Part shown: positions 21,865-32,608 of the stretch, one piece after another
Position numbering within the stretch: the stretch's first letter is position 1
Layout: each line of letters begins with the position of its first letter
Source: Cymbomonas tetramitiformis
Lineage: Eukaryota; Chlorophyta; Pyramimonadophyceae; Pyramimonadales; Pyramimonadaceae
Direction: 5' to 3'
Assembly (NCBI GenBank): GCA_001247695.2
Contig: LGRX02024759.1
Location: 1-64,000, forward strand
DNA: 64,000 nt
Made by a program: the position numbers and the translations under genes
The notes under the pieces: generated by a model
Databases searched by the model: none
Told to the model about the DNA's origin: nothing
What the model saw: the letters and a program-made list of their open reading frames with translations, nothing else

Positions 21865-22276
21865 GGTTATGGGATATTACCCCGCTTTTATCACTGCTGA
21901 CTTTGCCATGATTGGCTAAGCTTTTCCGCTTGGCGGGGCGTTGGGGCCTCGCGAGGTGTTGAATTGGCCATTTTAGGGCGTGCGGCTTGCACCATGTTGC
22001 GGTGAGATTTCGAGTTGGAACTTTCGGCAACTTCTTCGAGTGTCCGCGTTGGATTTTGTTTTAGACTGGGCTTGATCACCCCTGTCAACATCTCCTTGGC
22101 CGTCGCGTGTACGACTTCGTTGATTTCGTTCGACCCCATCTTCTTCTTACTCCGCAACTGCATTTCGGTCGCCCGCCACCTTACAATTTGACACTCGCCT
22201 TTTCCCCAACCCCCTCCTATAGGAATTTAATCTGACGACTTCATCCTCCGTTAGTACACCGGCCGTGGGCGCTAGA

Positions 22277-24655
22277 ATGCGCCTAGACTCAATTTTTGCT
22301 AGGAACGTGGGTGCTCGCTATAAGAGCACCCCGCAGTCAGCAAAAGTTGTACTCGCTGCTGCTGACAGGACACGCGGCAATGCCGTTTTACAATCATCCT
22401 GGGACACTGACGTCGTTAAACGTGTTGCAAAGGACACCTTAGGTACTAAGGCGTCCTCATTTTCCGGAAGTGAACCTCATCGTCAACTTCTTTGGGATTC
22501 CTTGGTTACTGCCTTGGAGGCATCATTTGTCAACAAGGACAACGCCAACGAGGACATCTCTGACCTCGTGGACGTCACCGAGGAGGTTCACCCAATCTTC
22601 AACGACATTTTACTTCGTGCGTTGGTCTCTTTGACAACGCCCCACTCTCCAGCTCGAAGGTGGGTTGACGCTTCGGCTCGGATTTCTCCGCGCGACGGTA
22701 AGCGTGCCCTCCTTGAGATCACCAAGCGGCTGCTGCCGCCTGGGCATCGACCGCTCCGCCATCACGAGGAGCTCTTGAGCATTTCTTTTGGGTCCTCTGT
22801 TGATCCAGAGCCCTTGGTGGCCCAATTTGATGAGTGCCTAAAGGCGATTGCGGCTAGCGGAGCCGGTGCTCTGGACGACGAGGCTGCCAAGAGGCAGCTC
22901 CTAGCGGCACTGGACACCGAATTTTACAAGGAGGTGATCACCCCGCTTCGCCTTGACACTGAATTGGCGAAGGTGAGCATCGAGGAGGTTTACACTCACA
23001 TTCTGGAAGTGTGGTGGTGTGCGAACCCTAATGGCCCTCCCACCCGCCCCAAGGCAGCCGCGCCTATCCAGACGCACACGCCTCTCGGATTGGCTTACGC
23101 AGGTGACGAGCAGAGTGACATCTCGGACTTCCTCGAGGAGTTCGCTCGTATCATTGGTGAGGCCTCTACCCTACTTACCTCCCTCCGTCATGACGAGCGC
23201 GAAGTTGCACGCGACACACCGCCGCCACGGAGTGATTTTCCCCGTAGGCATGGGGGCGGTGGTGTGAAATTTACACCGTCCAAGTGGCGCGACGAGCGGA
23301 ACCGTCGGACCGACGGTAAATTTCACGGCCGTAACCGTCACGTGGGATGGAAGCATCGCTTCGCGGCCTCCCCACTCCCTAAAGGCGGGAATTGGTCTCA
23401 ATCGCATCGGACGCAGGGTGCCAGGTGCATATCTTTCCATTCTGCATCGTCGGCCTTCGTTCAGGAGTGCCCCCTCTGCCCTGGGCACTTTCATGACACG
23501 GCGCGTTGCCCAACGGTGTGTGGTTCATGTGATGTGGGACTTCGTAATGCCGCCATGGACTTGGACGAGGTCGTTTCGGACTTTCAAGCCGCTTTCGACG
23601 ACGAGGACGACAAGGGATTTGCTGAGCTATGCCAGCGGCACGACCGGCCTTTGGTACGTGACGACCCGGAGCCTTTCACGTACCCGGTGGAGCACGATGT
23701 GGGCTTGCGTGCTCACTATGCGGGCTTGGGTCGTGGTGCGTCGGACGCCGGCATGGAGGATGTTCTCTCCGACGAGGCACGGGGCGTCCTTGAGTCCCTG
23801 CGGTCTGCGGCTACGGCTGCGCAGGTAGGTGGTGCTACCGCAGCTGGTAAGCAACCACCGCTGCACATCGGCACTTTGTCTGTGCCGCAGGTGGTGTGCG
23901 ATGCGCCACCACCTGCCAATCACGAGATCGACACGGGGCTTTACCCTATTTCGGCATCGGACCCCGCTTCTTTCAGGTCTCCTTTCGAGGAGCCACTACA
24001 TGTATCTTTTATGGACCGTGTAATGCCGACATGCCCTGACACCTCTCTTAAATTGTGCTCGATTGACTCGGTTCACGAGTCGGGTCACCCGGGAGAGCTT
24101 TCCGTGATCGACGATGACGACGACTCCGACGGTTATTCCTTTTCCGGAGACGAGATTCCCTCGGCCCCACCGGCTACACGATCACGTGTCGGTGTGGCAA
24201 CATTGCCGAGAGTATTCTCTTTTGCATCTCTAGCCCTGCCCGCACTCATGTGTCTTGCATGTGTGTCAGCGGTTCAGGGTTCGGTGGTGCTCGATCGAGC
24301 CCCTGGATTCACCGCAGCGGTACATCCCACTGGGGTGACTGCCGACAGTTTGTCTGCCTTGCCGTACTGTTTTGCTTTCGGCATTCCTTTTCCTTCTGTG
24401 GTTTCGGCAGGTCTGAATTCTGATTTTCAATTTTCGGAATTCCTAATTTTGCTCTACGAATCTTTTCCTGCCTCTGGCTTCTGGTCTTGGCTTCTGGATT
24501 ATGGTTGTGGCTTCTGGTTCTGGACTCTGGCTTCTGGACTCTGGTTCTGGATTATGGCTTCTGGGCTCTGGTTCTGGTTGAACATCTTTGACACTGACAA
24601 CTTCTTCAACTCTGGTGAACTCTGCAACTTTGTAGACCACTTTGAAAGTGGCTGA
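22277..24655 (+). CDS. Gag-like protein of element A, 792 aa
   Basis: ATG 22277 is the first methionine in frame. The N-terminal third is a capsid-like helical region sharing a block DGKRALLE with elements B and C. A Cys/His cluster, ECPLCPGHFHDTARC, lies in the middle at the nucleocapsid position. An acidic stretch DDDDDSDGYSFSGDE precedes a hydrophobic segment at about residues 645-668 ending CVSAVQGS. The last 60 residues come from a TCTGG-type microsatellite (24478-24585) and are Trp/Phe repeats, so the true C-terminus is uncertain. Confidence 0.7.
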   Translation: MRLDSIFARNVGARYKSTPQSAKVVLAAADRTRGNAVLQSSWDTDVVKRVAKDTLGTKASSFSGSEPHRQLLWDSLVTALEASFVNKDNANEDISDLVDVTEEVHPIFNDILLRALVSLTTPHSPARRWVDASARISPRDGKRALLEITKRLLPPGHRPLRHHEELLSISFGSSVDPEPLVAQFDECLKAIAASGAGALDDEAAKRQLLAALDTEFYKEVITPLRLDTELAKVSIEEVYTHILEVWWCANPNGPPTRPKAAAPIQTHTPLGLAYAGDEQSDISDFLEEFARIIGEASTLLTSLRHDEREVARDTPPPRSDFPRRHGGGGVKFTPSKWRDERNRRTDGKFHGRNRHVGWKHRFAASPLPKGGNWSQSHRTQGARCISFHSASSAFVQECPLCPGHFHDTARCPTVCGSCDVGLRNAAMDLDEVVSDFQAAFDDEDDKGFAELCQRHDRPLVRDDPEPFTYPVEHDVGLRAHYAGLGRGASDAGMEDVLSDEARGVLESLRSAATAAQVGGATAAGKQPPLHIGTLSVPQVVCDAPPPANHEIDTGLYPISASDPASFRSPFEEPLHVSFMDRVMPTCPDTSLKLCSIDSVHESGHPGELSVIDDDDDSDGYSFSGDEIPSAPPATRSRVGVATLPRVFSFASLALPALMCLACVSAVQGSVVLDRAPGFTAAVHPTGVTADSLSALPYCFAFGIPFPSVVSAGLNSDFQFSEFLILLYESFPASGFWSWLLDYGCGFWFWTLASGLWFWIMASGLWFWLNIFDTDNFFNSGELCNFVDHFESG

Positions 24656-24851
24656 GTGTCCGCAAGATTGAGCTGTAGGAACTTAGCTTGCAAGCAGTAT
24701 CCTAGCAGCAGTTTTAGAAAGGGACCGCCCTGGCTAAAGCACAGGCCTTCCTCTAGCAGTTTCCAGCTCCTAGCTGTTTGTTGTTTCGGAACTTTGGACT
24801 TTGTCTGTGAGCCGCTCTCTGCCACCTGAACAGCACTCCGTACAGCTCAGA

Positions 24852-25830
24852 GAGGGTCTCAGGGTCTCCCTCGTGCTCAGACGTCTCGTCCACATTCTCG
24901 ATGTACTGGAATCCCTTGGGATATTTCTCGGGATCCGGGACTGAAAATCCATGCTCTGATTCGAACTCCGCCATTTTTTCCACCAGCCCTCCGACCCCGT
25001 AATATCCAGGTTGATAAGGGGTACCCCGTTCGGTGTCCTCGGGGACGCTGGCGATGAACTCGGAGATCAACGCTTCTCGGTAAACCTTGTACACGACCCC
25101 ATGCTTTTCGAAAAGGGTCGAACGGAGCCCTTGCATGAACTGAGTGTTGTCTTTGCCGTTCTGCTTCTGGTCGATCATGTTCTGCATCTCGCCTAAGAAC
25201 CGAATCATGTCAGGCGTGAGACCGATGTAGATCTTGCTCTCGAAGTACGCGAAGGCTATCTCCAACGGGATTTCCTCGTGACACTCGTCGGTGGCTTGAT
25301 AACAGTGCTGGTGCCCAAAAACCTTGCCTCTGTATCCTCCCCTCAGAGCTTTTTTCAGGGAGAATTCGGCACGGGTTTTGACATCGTCGATCGCAACAAG
25401 ACCCGCATTGAAAGGGGCCCACGGGTTCTCCTTCCTGCTCGACTTGATCTCGTTCACCCAGCCCCTCTCTTGATCCCGGCAGGCCTCGTACCCCGTCGCG
25501 TGGTACAGGCATTTAATGGGGAGACGAAACACACTCCCTTGCTCCGCCGCCTCGTCGAAATCCATCGGATTCGGCCACCGGTGCTCCATCTCGATTTGCT
25601 TGCACAGCTCTGCTTTCTCCTCATATTCCATCTTTGCTGCATGCTCCACTTTCAGCTTAGCGTGCCACCCACATGCAGCCACCTCGGCCGCCTTCCTTGC
25701 CTCAGATGGGGTGGCCACTTGAGACATATCCACATTAGCGCCCGCTCCAGTATACGCTCTGGAGCCACCAGGTCCTTTAAGGGCGCGTTCGGCAGCACGC
25801 TGCACATCCGTTCTCCTGGCAGCCTGGGAC
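24852..25830 (-). pseudogene. Gene X, 5' part, second copy of an 846-bp segment
   Basis: Bases 24852-25697 repeat 20827-21672 in the same orientation with about eight differences that I can count. Here the upstream end continues into its native 5' sequence (ending near the acceptor-like CCCAG at about 25830), including AERALKGPGGSRAYTG. The downstream end runs into element A and loses the rest of the gene. Together the two copies contain the whole ancestral exon. Confidence 0.75.
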
Positions 25831-25841
25831 AAGACGAAACT

Positions 25842-26117
25842 GTTCATTAGCTAATGAACGCCTTCCGCCCCGGTACGGGCTAAAGGCGCGCGTTTCGAGG
25901 CGGAAAGCGTTCATTAGCTAATGAACGCCTTCCGCCCCGGTGCAGGCTCAGGGCGCGCGTTTCGAGGCCGAATGCGTTCATTAGCTAATGAACGCCTTCC
26001 GCCCCGGTCCAGGCTCAGGGCGCGCGTTTCGAGGCCGAAAGCGTTCATTAGCTAATGAACGCCTTCCGCCCCGGTCCAGGCTCAGGGCGCGCGTTTCGAG
26101 GCCGAAGGCGTTCATTA
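25842..26117. repeat. 67-bp minisatellite 1, left part (four units)
   Basis: Units recur every 67 bp (anchor ATGAACG at 25854, 25921, 25988 and 26055). Each carries the palindrome GTTCATTAGCTAATGAAC and a body starting GCCTTCCGCCCCGG that folds back on GGCCGAAAGC. The array continues after an inserted element at 27189. Confidence 0.9.
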
Positions 26118-27188
26118 TGGCTACTGCCCGACAGTCCTTGTGGGAGGACCGAAACGGCGTTGGGTCCTCCCACAAGGACCGGTGTTGCGGGAATTTTTTT
26201 AGCCGTCCTCTTGACGGTCTTAGTGCCTACCCTTCAGTTTTTAGTACACTTAGGACCTAAACTGAGTGTCCATATGCGCCATCAACCGTATATCGTCATA
26301 AAATGACTATATCCAATGCATTTGTAGCACGTACCCTATCATTTTTGAGTTGCAACTTTTGGAGGACGTTCAAAAACATGCCATGCCATTCAAATATTTT
26401 AATCCAATAGAATTCCAGGTCAAACAAGCCGCCCAAGTACAAAATTTTATCCTAACATCATACCCAATCATACTTGCAAGATTATACATGTTGGCGACCT
26501 CATATTGGGTGTATATACGCACTCAAATCGACCTTACAGCTGTAAAAAACATTTTTGATCCAAGATTTTCAAATGTTTTTTTCGTTACTACGGATACTAT
26601 GAATGCCAAATAGTGTTCGGATATGATAGATGTATGATGTGCCACGTCGCATACTTCATGTAAACATGTTTATCGATTTTTAGAATGCTTAAGCATGTCA
26701 ATATGTGCAGTAGTCTACTCGGAACATTGCTTTGGAATTCGGCGAGAGCAGATTTTTGGATGGCCGATTTTGATGAAATCTATTTTTTTCGTGGGTGCAT
26801 GACATTGTGAGGGATATATACCGCAGTATTGTGGATTCCGAAGATGTTGTACATTGTATAGGGCACGAAAAGGTCATGTTGAAGTATTTTTTAAGTGCAG
26901 TGGGCACTAGGAAGGCCACTTAGTGAGTGTAGGTGGGTTGGGAACTTCCGGTCCTTGTGGGAGGACCGGCCCTTTTATTTAATTTCGAGCGGTTTCACCC
27001 CCACTTTTCAATAACGTAAACCACATCGCTACACCGAGTATTACACCCAACACACGTTTTTAGATAATTATTGGACACCTAAATATGACCCCAAAGCACT
27101 CATATACCAACTATATCGAAAAAACGCGGCATATATCCCAAATTGACTTCGGTCCTTGTGGGAGGACCGGACCTTCGGGTAGTAGCCA
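26118..27188. mobile_element. 1071-bp non-autonomous TIR element within minisatellite 1, TSD ATTA
   Basis: Left end TGGCTACTGCCCGA and right end (reverse strand) TGGCTACTACCCGA are inverted repeats. ATTA flanks both sides (26114-26117 and 27189-27192), and the uninterrupted satellite has a single ATTA there. The hairpin motif GTCCTTGTGGGAGGACC occurs four times, near both ends and at about 26946. No transposase ORF is present. The 4-bp duplication and terminal TG resemble the element at 17476, but the sequences are otherwise different. Confidence 0.85.
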
Positions 27189-27480
27189 ATTAGCTAATGA
27201 ACGCCTTCCGCCCCGGTCCAGGCTCAGGGCGCGCGTTTCGAGGCCGAAGGCGTTCATTAGCTAATGAACGCCTTCCGCCCCGGTCCAGGCTCAGGGCGCG
27301 CGTTTCGAGGCCGAAAGCGTTCATTAGATAATGAACGCCTTCCGCCCCGGTCCAGGCTCAGGGCGCGCGTTTCGAGGCCGAAAGCGTTCATTAGCTATTG
27401 AACGCCTTCCGCCCCTGTCCAGGCTCAGGGCGCGCGTTTCGAGGCCGAAGGCGTTCATTAGCTAATGAACGCGCCTTCCG
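27189..27480. repeat. 67-bp minisatellite 1, right part (five units)
   Basis: Anchors are at 27197, 27264, 27331, 27398 and 27465, again exactly 67 bp apart. Units differ from the left part by a few bases. The array ends where the palindrome is followed by an altered body at 27472. Confidence 0.9.
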
Positions 27481-27662
27481 CCCAGGGACAGGCTCAAGGC
27501 GCGAAAGGGACGTACCGTAGCCTGTACAACAGGTATCTCGCCACCACTGCTGAGGTCATCAATCACTGGCGCTGGCCTCTTGCTTTGCCAGAAAGGAGCT
27601 GTAATCGACGCTTTCCACGCCGTGTTTACATAGCTCGCTATATAGAATTCCTTGCTTTTTTG

Positions 27663-28070
27663 TTATTTTTCTGCCCTACTTTTCAAATTTTGATAAGCCG
27701 AAAGCCGATTCGTGTGCCTAGGACAGCTCAGGTCTTCCTCAAAGTCATCGCTGTCCAGTTCGATTACAGTGTGCTTGTTGTTCCTAAGAGCGACGAAATA
27801 CAAAATGGGAGTCTGGCCTTCAATTATACTATACGCAACGCGTCTTTCCGGAAGAAGGCTACCTTCTTCTACAGTCGTTGAGATGTATTGGGGAAAACTG
27901 TAAATTATTTCGTCAGCTTGGTCGTTTGGGTCATCTGAGTGGATTATTATTCGCAAGGTGTCTGCAGGATTGTCGGTTTCTAGCGTTCTAACAATGCTCC
28001 ACTTGTGGCCAAGATACAACTGCAAAGTATGATTTTCCCTCAGTGCTTGAAATGTTTCTGCTGTCGCCAT
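27663..28070 (-). CDS. Small uncharacterised protein, 135 aa
   Basis: ATG 28070 opens a frame reading MATAETFQALRENHTLQLYL, then IIIHSDDPNDQADEIIYSFP and ELDSDDFEEDL. It is acidic with alternating hydrophobic residues, like a small beta-rich protein. No family is recognised. It is divergent from the DUF7869-like gene beginning near 28341, with about 270 bp between. It may be a second protein of the same mobile element or unrelated. Confidence 0.4.
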   Translation of the reverse strand: MATAETFQALRENHTLQLYLGHKWSIVRTLETDNPADTLRIIIHSDDPNDQADEIIYSFPQYISTTVEEGSLLPERRVAYSIIEGQTPILYFVALRNNKHTVIELDSDDFEEDLSCPRHTNRLSAYQNLKSRAEK

Positions 28071-28340
28071 ACTGAAATGAGAGAAATTGGCTGTCAACTG
28101 TGAAAGGGGTGTGTGTGAAAGAACTTTGAAAAAGTGATGTAACTTTAGCAAAATATTGTAAGTCATTTCTGGCGGCTGAAAATGACATGTCAAATATCGA
28201 TGACAATTTCTGTCAAAAATGACATTTGCTGTCGCTTCCTGATTCGGTCTGTTCAGATCAAGGATATGATTTGAAGATATCCTGGTGTCATTTGCGCTGA
28301 AATCGAGAATCGATCGATTCAGTAAGATAGAAATTCTCCG

Positions 28341-31300
28341 TTGACTCGCAAGTCCATATCATTTTCAGAACGTAAAAAACGGCTTCATAAGCTAATGACG
28401 GCTAATTTTGACGAAAATATGTTTTCTATTCCTTTTGATGAAGGTTGCGAGATTATCTGCAAACCGTGCCCGGGAATAGTTATTGAAGATTCTATGGAAA
28501 TAGGGGCTGACTTTTTTAATCATGAGCCAATTCCAAGCACAGCCCCGAGCGCAAATACGCAATTGGTCCTTTGGAACGCGCCTTTGACGTGTAGATCGGA
28601 AGTTAGCTCTAATTCTTCACGCGTTTCCGGGACACGCGCTTTGCGCGAAATTGACTTACAAGAGATAAAAAGCAGACTTGATACAGAATTTTCAGAGACA
28701 AGTTTGGACTTGAGGAATGAAGACCCTCTTCATTGTTTAAATGGTGAAGTAAACAAGCAGATTGTCGTGCGCAAACCGTGCGAATCCGACATACGCAAAC
28801 AGAAATATACAGGCGTAATTAGTATCAAGCAGCGACGTTTGCAGGCTGACAGTATATCAATGACAGAAACCATTAAGTGCAACTGCAAGTCGCACTGCTG
28901 TCTATCTTTCTCATCGGCAGATATTAAGTCTCTTCGCGAAAATATTTTCAGCATGACGCAAAAAGATAGAAAGGAATACTTCATCAAAGACTTGCTAAAA
29001 AACAGCTATCGATCTGAGGACAAGTTCGACTTCAAATACTTTTTGGCCAAGAAGCAGGTATGTTTTTTTTTGAACTCGTTCATTAGCTAATGAACGGCCT
29101 CTGGCAAAGCGCGACTCACACAGAGACACTTTGGCTACGGGAACCGTTCATTAGCTAATGAACGGCCTCTGGCCAAAGCGCGACTCACAATTAGACACTT
29201 TGGCTGCGGGAACCGTTCATTAGCTAATGAACGGCCTCTGGCCAAAGCGCGACTCACAATTAGACACTTTGGCTACGGGAACCGTTCATTAGCTAATGAA
29301 CGGCCTCTGGCCAAAGCGCGACTCACAATTAGACACTTTGGCTACGGGAACCGTTCATTAGCTAATGAACGGCCTCTGGCCAAAGCGCGACTCACAATTA
29401 GACACTTTGGCTACGGGAACCGTTCATTAGCTAATGAACGGCCTCTGGCCAAAGCGCGACTCACACAGAGACACTTTGGCTACGGGAACCGTTCATTAGC
29501 TAATGAACGGCCTCTGGCCAAAGCGCGACTCACACAGAGACACTTTGGCTACGGGAACCGTTCATTAGCTAATGAACGGCCTCTGGCCAAAGCGCGACTC
29601 ACACAGAGACACTTTGGCTACGGGAACCGTTCATTAGCTAATGAACGGCCTCTGGCCAAAGCGCGACTCACACAGAGACACTTTGGCTACGGGAACCGTT
29701 CATTAGCTAATGAACGGCCTCTGGCCAAAGCGCGACTCACACAGAGACACTTTGGCTACGGGAACCGTTCATTAGCTAATGAACGGCCTCTGGTCAAAGC
29801 GAAATTTTTCTTGGACCTTGTGATAGATTGTGTGATCTTGTTCATCACAGGAATGTGGAAAATTGTATCATAAATTTCTAAATAAATTTCATAAAGTACA
29901 CATTCACGACGTTGGTCGAGTTGGTACGGCGCTAGGCTATGAACCTCGCACTCGTGGGTTCGATTCCCACTAAGGGTGTAGGTTGCGCAGATCTAAGGCG
30001 TGACGGAGAGTGCTGACGAGCACGCGACGGCCGTCCCGCCTGCAGACGTGCAGTGTTGGGGGTGTCTCCCAAGCGTCTTAGATCCAGCCAACCTATAAAA
30101 ACCCTTATGCGTTTCCTTGGATAATTTGTTAATAATTTTTGAGTGACGGTGTCTTTTGTTTTGTAACAGGTGTGCTTTAAGTTCTACTATACGGCTTACG
30201 GCATCAGCTACGGGTATCTTCACGACTGTCGGACACGCGTGCTCGAGGGCCGACACACGTTTGTTCATGGCTTGACGTACGAGGAGGACAATCACAAGAT
30301 TTCCCTGAAACGCGAGTCGGTCGTCGCATGGATCAAGAAATACGCCGACGAATACGGACAACCCCAACCTGACAAAGCCGAGATTCATCTTTCGGATGGT
30401 TTGACCATCGAAGAGCTGTGGGACGAGTACATCGAGGGCCTGCGTGAGAATGGGGAGAGCAAAAAAATCTCTTTCAGTTACTTCTACAAAGTATTTGACG
30501 AAGATTGCAGCTCTTGGCTCAAGATTCCATCGGTGAACCGATTTTCTCAGTGCGATGTTTGCGCGTCCTTCAAGTTATTGAAGGAAGGCTTAACCAAATC
30601 TCAAAAAGGTGAATATTCTTGAATAGCTTTGTGATGTGTTTATATGCTTATGCAATTTGTTCACTGACCCGAATTTGTGTACCTTGCGCAGCGCAATACA
30701 ACGGGCCTCTCAACAAACATCTTCGGCAATCGCACGAGCGGAGCGCCAGAAGTTCTACAAACATGGTCGTAAAGCGAATATGACCAAGAGCATTGCCATG
30801 AACAAAACTTGGCATGAGTATGCCTCGGTGATCATCGATGGCATGACGCAGTGGACCACCCGACTGCCACACTTTCGACGTATCCCTAAACATCTGGACT
30901 CTAAGGACTTCCTTGACGTGCACAACATGGGGAGCATGATCGAGAACGTGGGCCGCTTCATGGATTTCAACTACGCCAACTTCAAGGACGATGCGAACTT
31001 CCTTGTCAACGTTTTGCACCGGGATATCCTCCGCATTCAAGAGCATCGACGCAACGGGGACGGGGAAAATTCATACCCGATGCCGGAAGTATTGTATGTA
31101 CAGCTTGACAATGTGAGCGCCAACAAGAGCAAGTTGATGTTGGCATACGCAGCTTGGCTAGTGCACACGGACGTCTTTCGCAAGGTGAAACTCAACTTTA
31201 TGTTGGTGGGACATACGCACGAGAACATTGACCAGATGTTTTCACGCTTCTCCGTGCGTCTACGACGCAAGCAAGCTTGGACGCTCGACGAGATGATAGA

Positions 31301-31498
31301 GGTCGCACAAGAATGCTTTACGGATGGTGTAATATGCGAGCACACCGAGAAGATCTTCGACTTCAGCTCTTGGTTTGATGGTCACGTCTTCGATTGCCAC
31401 AATATTTTGGCACAGCAGGCTTTCAAGTTCAAGAAGAACGAGCACGGCGAAGTGGGCATGCAGTACAAACAGTATTCCATTTCACCCAAATGGTTAGG
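28341..31498 (+). CDS. DUF7869-like protein, three exons found, C-terminus missing
   Basis: Exon 1 is about 28341-29057 (first ATG at 28393), exon 2 30170-30608, exon 3 30692-31498. The first join (KKQ|VCFKFYY) is exact and in phase. The second, intron 30609-30691, leaves a one-base phase mismatch, so an error, indel or other acceptor is likely. Exon 1 has CNCKSHCC, exon 2 FSQCDVCASF, and exon 3 SVIIDGM-type, QLDNVSANKSKLM and GHTHENIDQMFSR motifs; the latter two mark the conserved C-terminal half and look like a D-N-K/H-D active-site pattern. A GTAAG donor ends exon 3, and no later exon was found. The family is common in repeat-rich eukaryotic genomes; I suspect a transposon origin. Function unproven. 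Confidence 0.65.
29077..29810. repeat. 69-bp minisatellite 2 (eleven units) inside an intron
   Basis: Anchors ATGAACG run from 29090 to 29779 at 69-bp spacing (first interval 68). Units carry the same GTTCATTAGCTAATGAAC palindrome as minisatellite 1 but a different body with GCCAAAG...CTTTGGC arms. Two unit variants alternate, with ACACAGAGACAC or ACAATTAGACAC. The array fills much of intron 29058-30169. Confidence 0.92.
29905..30100 (+). ncRNA. tRNA-like / SINE-like head with a hairpin tail
   Basis: An A-box-like TGGTCGAGTTGG (29912-29923) and a B-box GGTTCGATTCC (29957-29967) with a paired T-arm GTGGG/CCCAC are spaced as in a tRNA gene. The acceptor stem does not pair, so this is not a working tRNA. 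The following 115 bp close on themselves: TAGGTTG plus GATCTAAG (29979-29997) pair with CTTAGATC plus CAACCTA (about 30077-30095). A tRNA-derived SINE or its remnant is most likely. A Pol III-transcribed structured RNA is possible. It lies in the same intron as minisatellite 2. Confidence 0.45.
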
Positions 31499-32608
31499 GT
31501 AAGAAAGTCTTAAATATGGGGTCAGCCAGCGAATTTCGTCAAGTTGTGACCCCCCCGCCAGCGCCAGCGACCTATGATATTGCTAAGAATAAGAAATCCC
31601 GATTTTGTAGCTCAGCCAGCCAATTTCTTATTCTGATTACTTAAGGAGGAGGCAGCCAGGTATCTTGAAATTGACACTCGGCGACGGCCACAGTAGTAAA
31701 ATTTTAGTATGGATCCTGAAAGCCGTGAGCAGATAGGAGAGCTGAAGAAGGAAAATTCAACAGTCTGTATGATATTTTTATTGAGATAAATTGTGTATAA
31801 GCATCAAAATCCTTTGATAAATCAAGTAAACCCACCAAATAATCCAGCCAAAATTTCTTAACTAGTTTTCACTATGATTCAAGCCGGCCAGCCCCTTGAT
31901 TTCTTATTTTGGCTGTAACAATAAATCGGTCAAAATACAATACGTTGAATCTTTTGCAAATTCGGGATTGATTTTTTTTGCTATAATGGATATTTAGCTA
32001 TCAAATAACAATCCCATGCAGGGATTTTACGTGTAACACCCTGTAACACCCTAATAATCGAATGTGTGTGTCAGGGGTGTAACGTACCCTCTGAAAATCA
32101 CTTAACATTCACTTAGGTATTAAATGCAGTTTTGCTTAAAAACCTTTGCAAAAATTTTATACTGCTTATTTTTTACCTATTTTAGGGTTACTGATATAAT
32201 GTAACACCCTAATCATACTATTGGGTATTTGGGCCACTGTAACGTGATATGCCCTAAAATGCCACTGTAATTTCGATAAAACTTCGTGTTTGGCGTTAAT
32301 ATATCATGCTGTTTTCATCACAGACATGATTATATGATGGGCAACAACCCAAGAACTGTGACAGATGCTTCCTGAAAGGATGCATGCTGATTATGAGGTA
32401 TTGGCCATTGACAACTGCCACAATATCACACACTTCCTTGAGGGGGGAAGAAGGTGGATATATATATATACTTACCTCTTTATTATGTACTAATGTACTA
32501 TATGTATGTAAACATACCGATATACCATATATAACATAGGTATATATATATCAACACACACACTCAGTTAGCTGAAGGTATTTTTGTGTTGTGTTTTGTT
32601 TTTTTAAG
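31499..32608. other. AT-rich stretch without a gene
   Basis: Only short shadow ORFs. A perfect 12-bp inverted repeat (AGAATAAGAAAT and complement) lies at about 31587-31632. TGTAACACCCTAAT-like strings recur several times between 32030 and 32250. A (TA)n-rich tract is at 32458-32560, just before the gag gene. I found no LTR matching the downstream retroelement. Confidence 0.5.

Larger units (their letters stand above)
21673..24851 (+). mobile_element. LTR element A, gag-only, lacking its 3' LTR
   Basis: A 192-bp LTR (21673-21864, TGCTGG...TCACA) is followed by a leader with GCCATGATTGGCTAAGC and a single gag ORF. The 3' untranslated part shares GGGACCGCCCTG with element C, but the sequence ends at 24851 before any second LTR. 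It then joins directly to a second copy of gene X. No protease, integrase or reverse transcriptase is present. Confidence 0.75.

Noticed and set aside
29077..29810. CRISPR-like regular repeats
   Set aside because: Units are contiguous 67-69 bp tandem repeats with no unique spacers and lie in a eukaryotic intron; this is a minisatellite.
29905..29975. Functional tRNA gene
   Set aside because: A and B boxes are present but the acceptor ends do not pair and no clean anticodon arm forms.
32031..32250. Terminal repeats of an unknown element (TGTAACACCCTAAT strings)
   Set aside because: The strings recur but I could not find paired ends or a target-site duplication.
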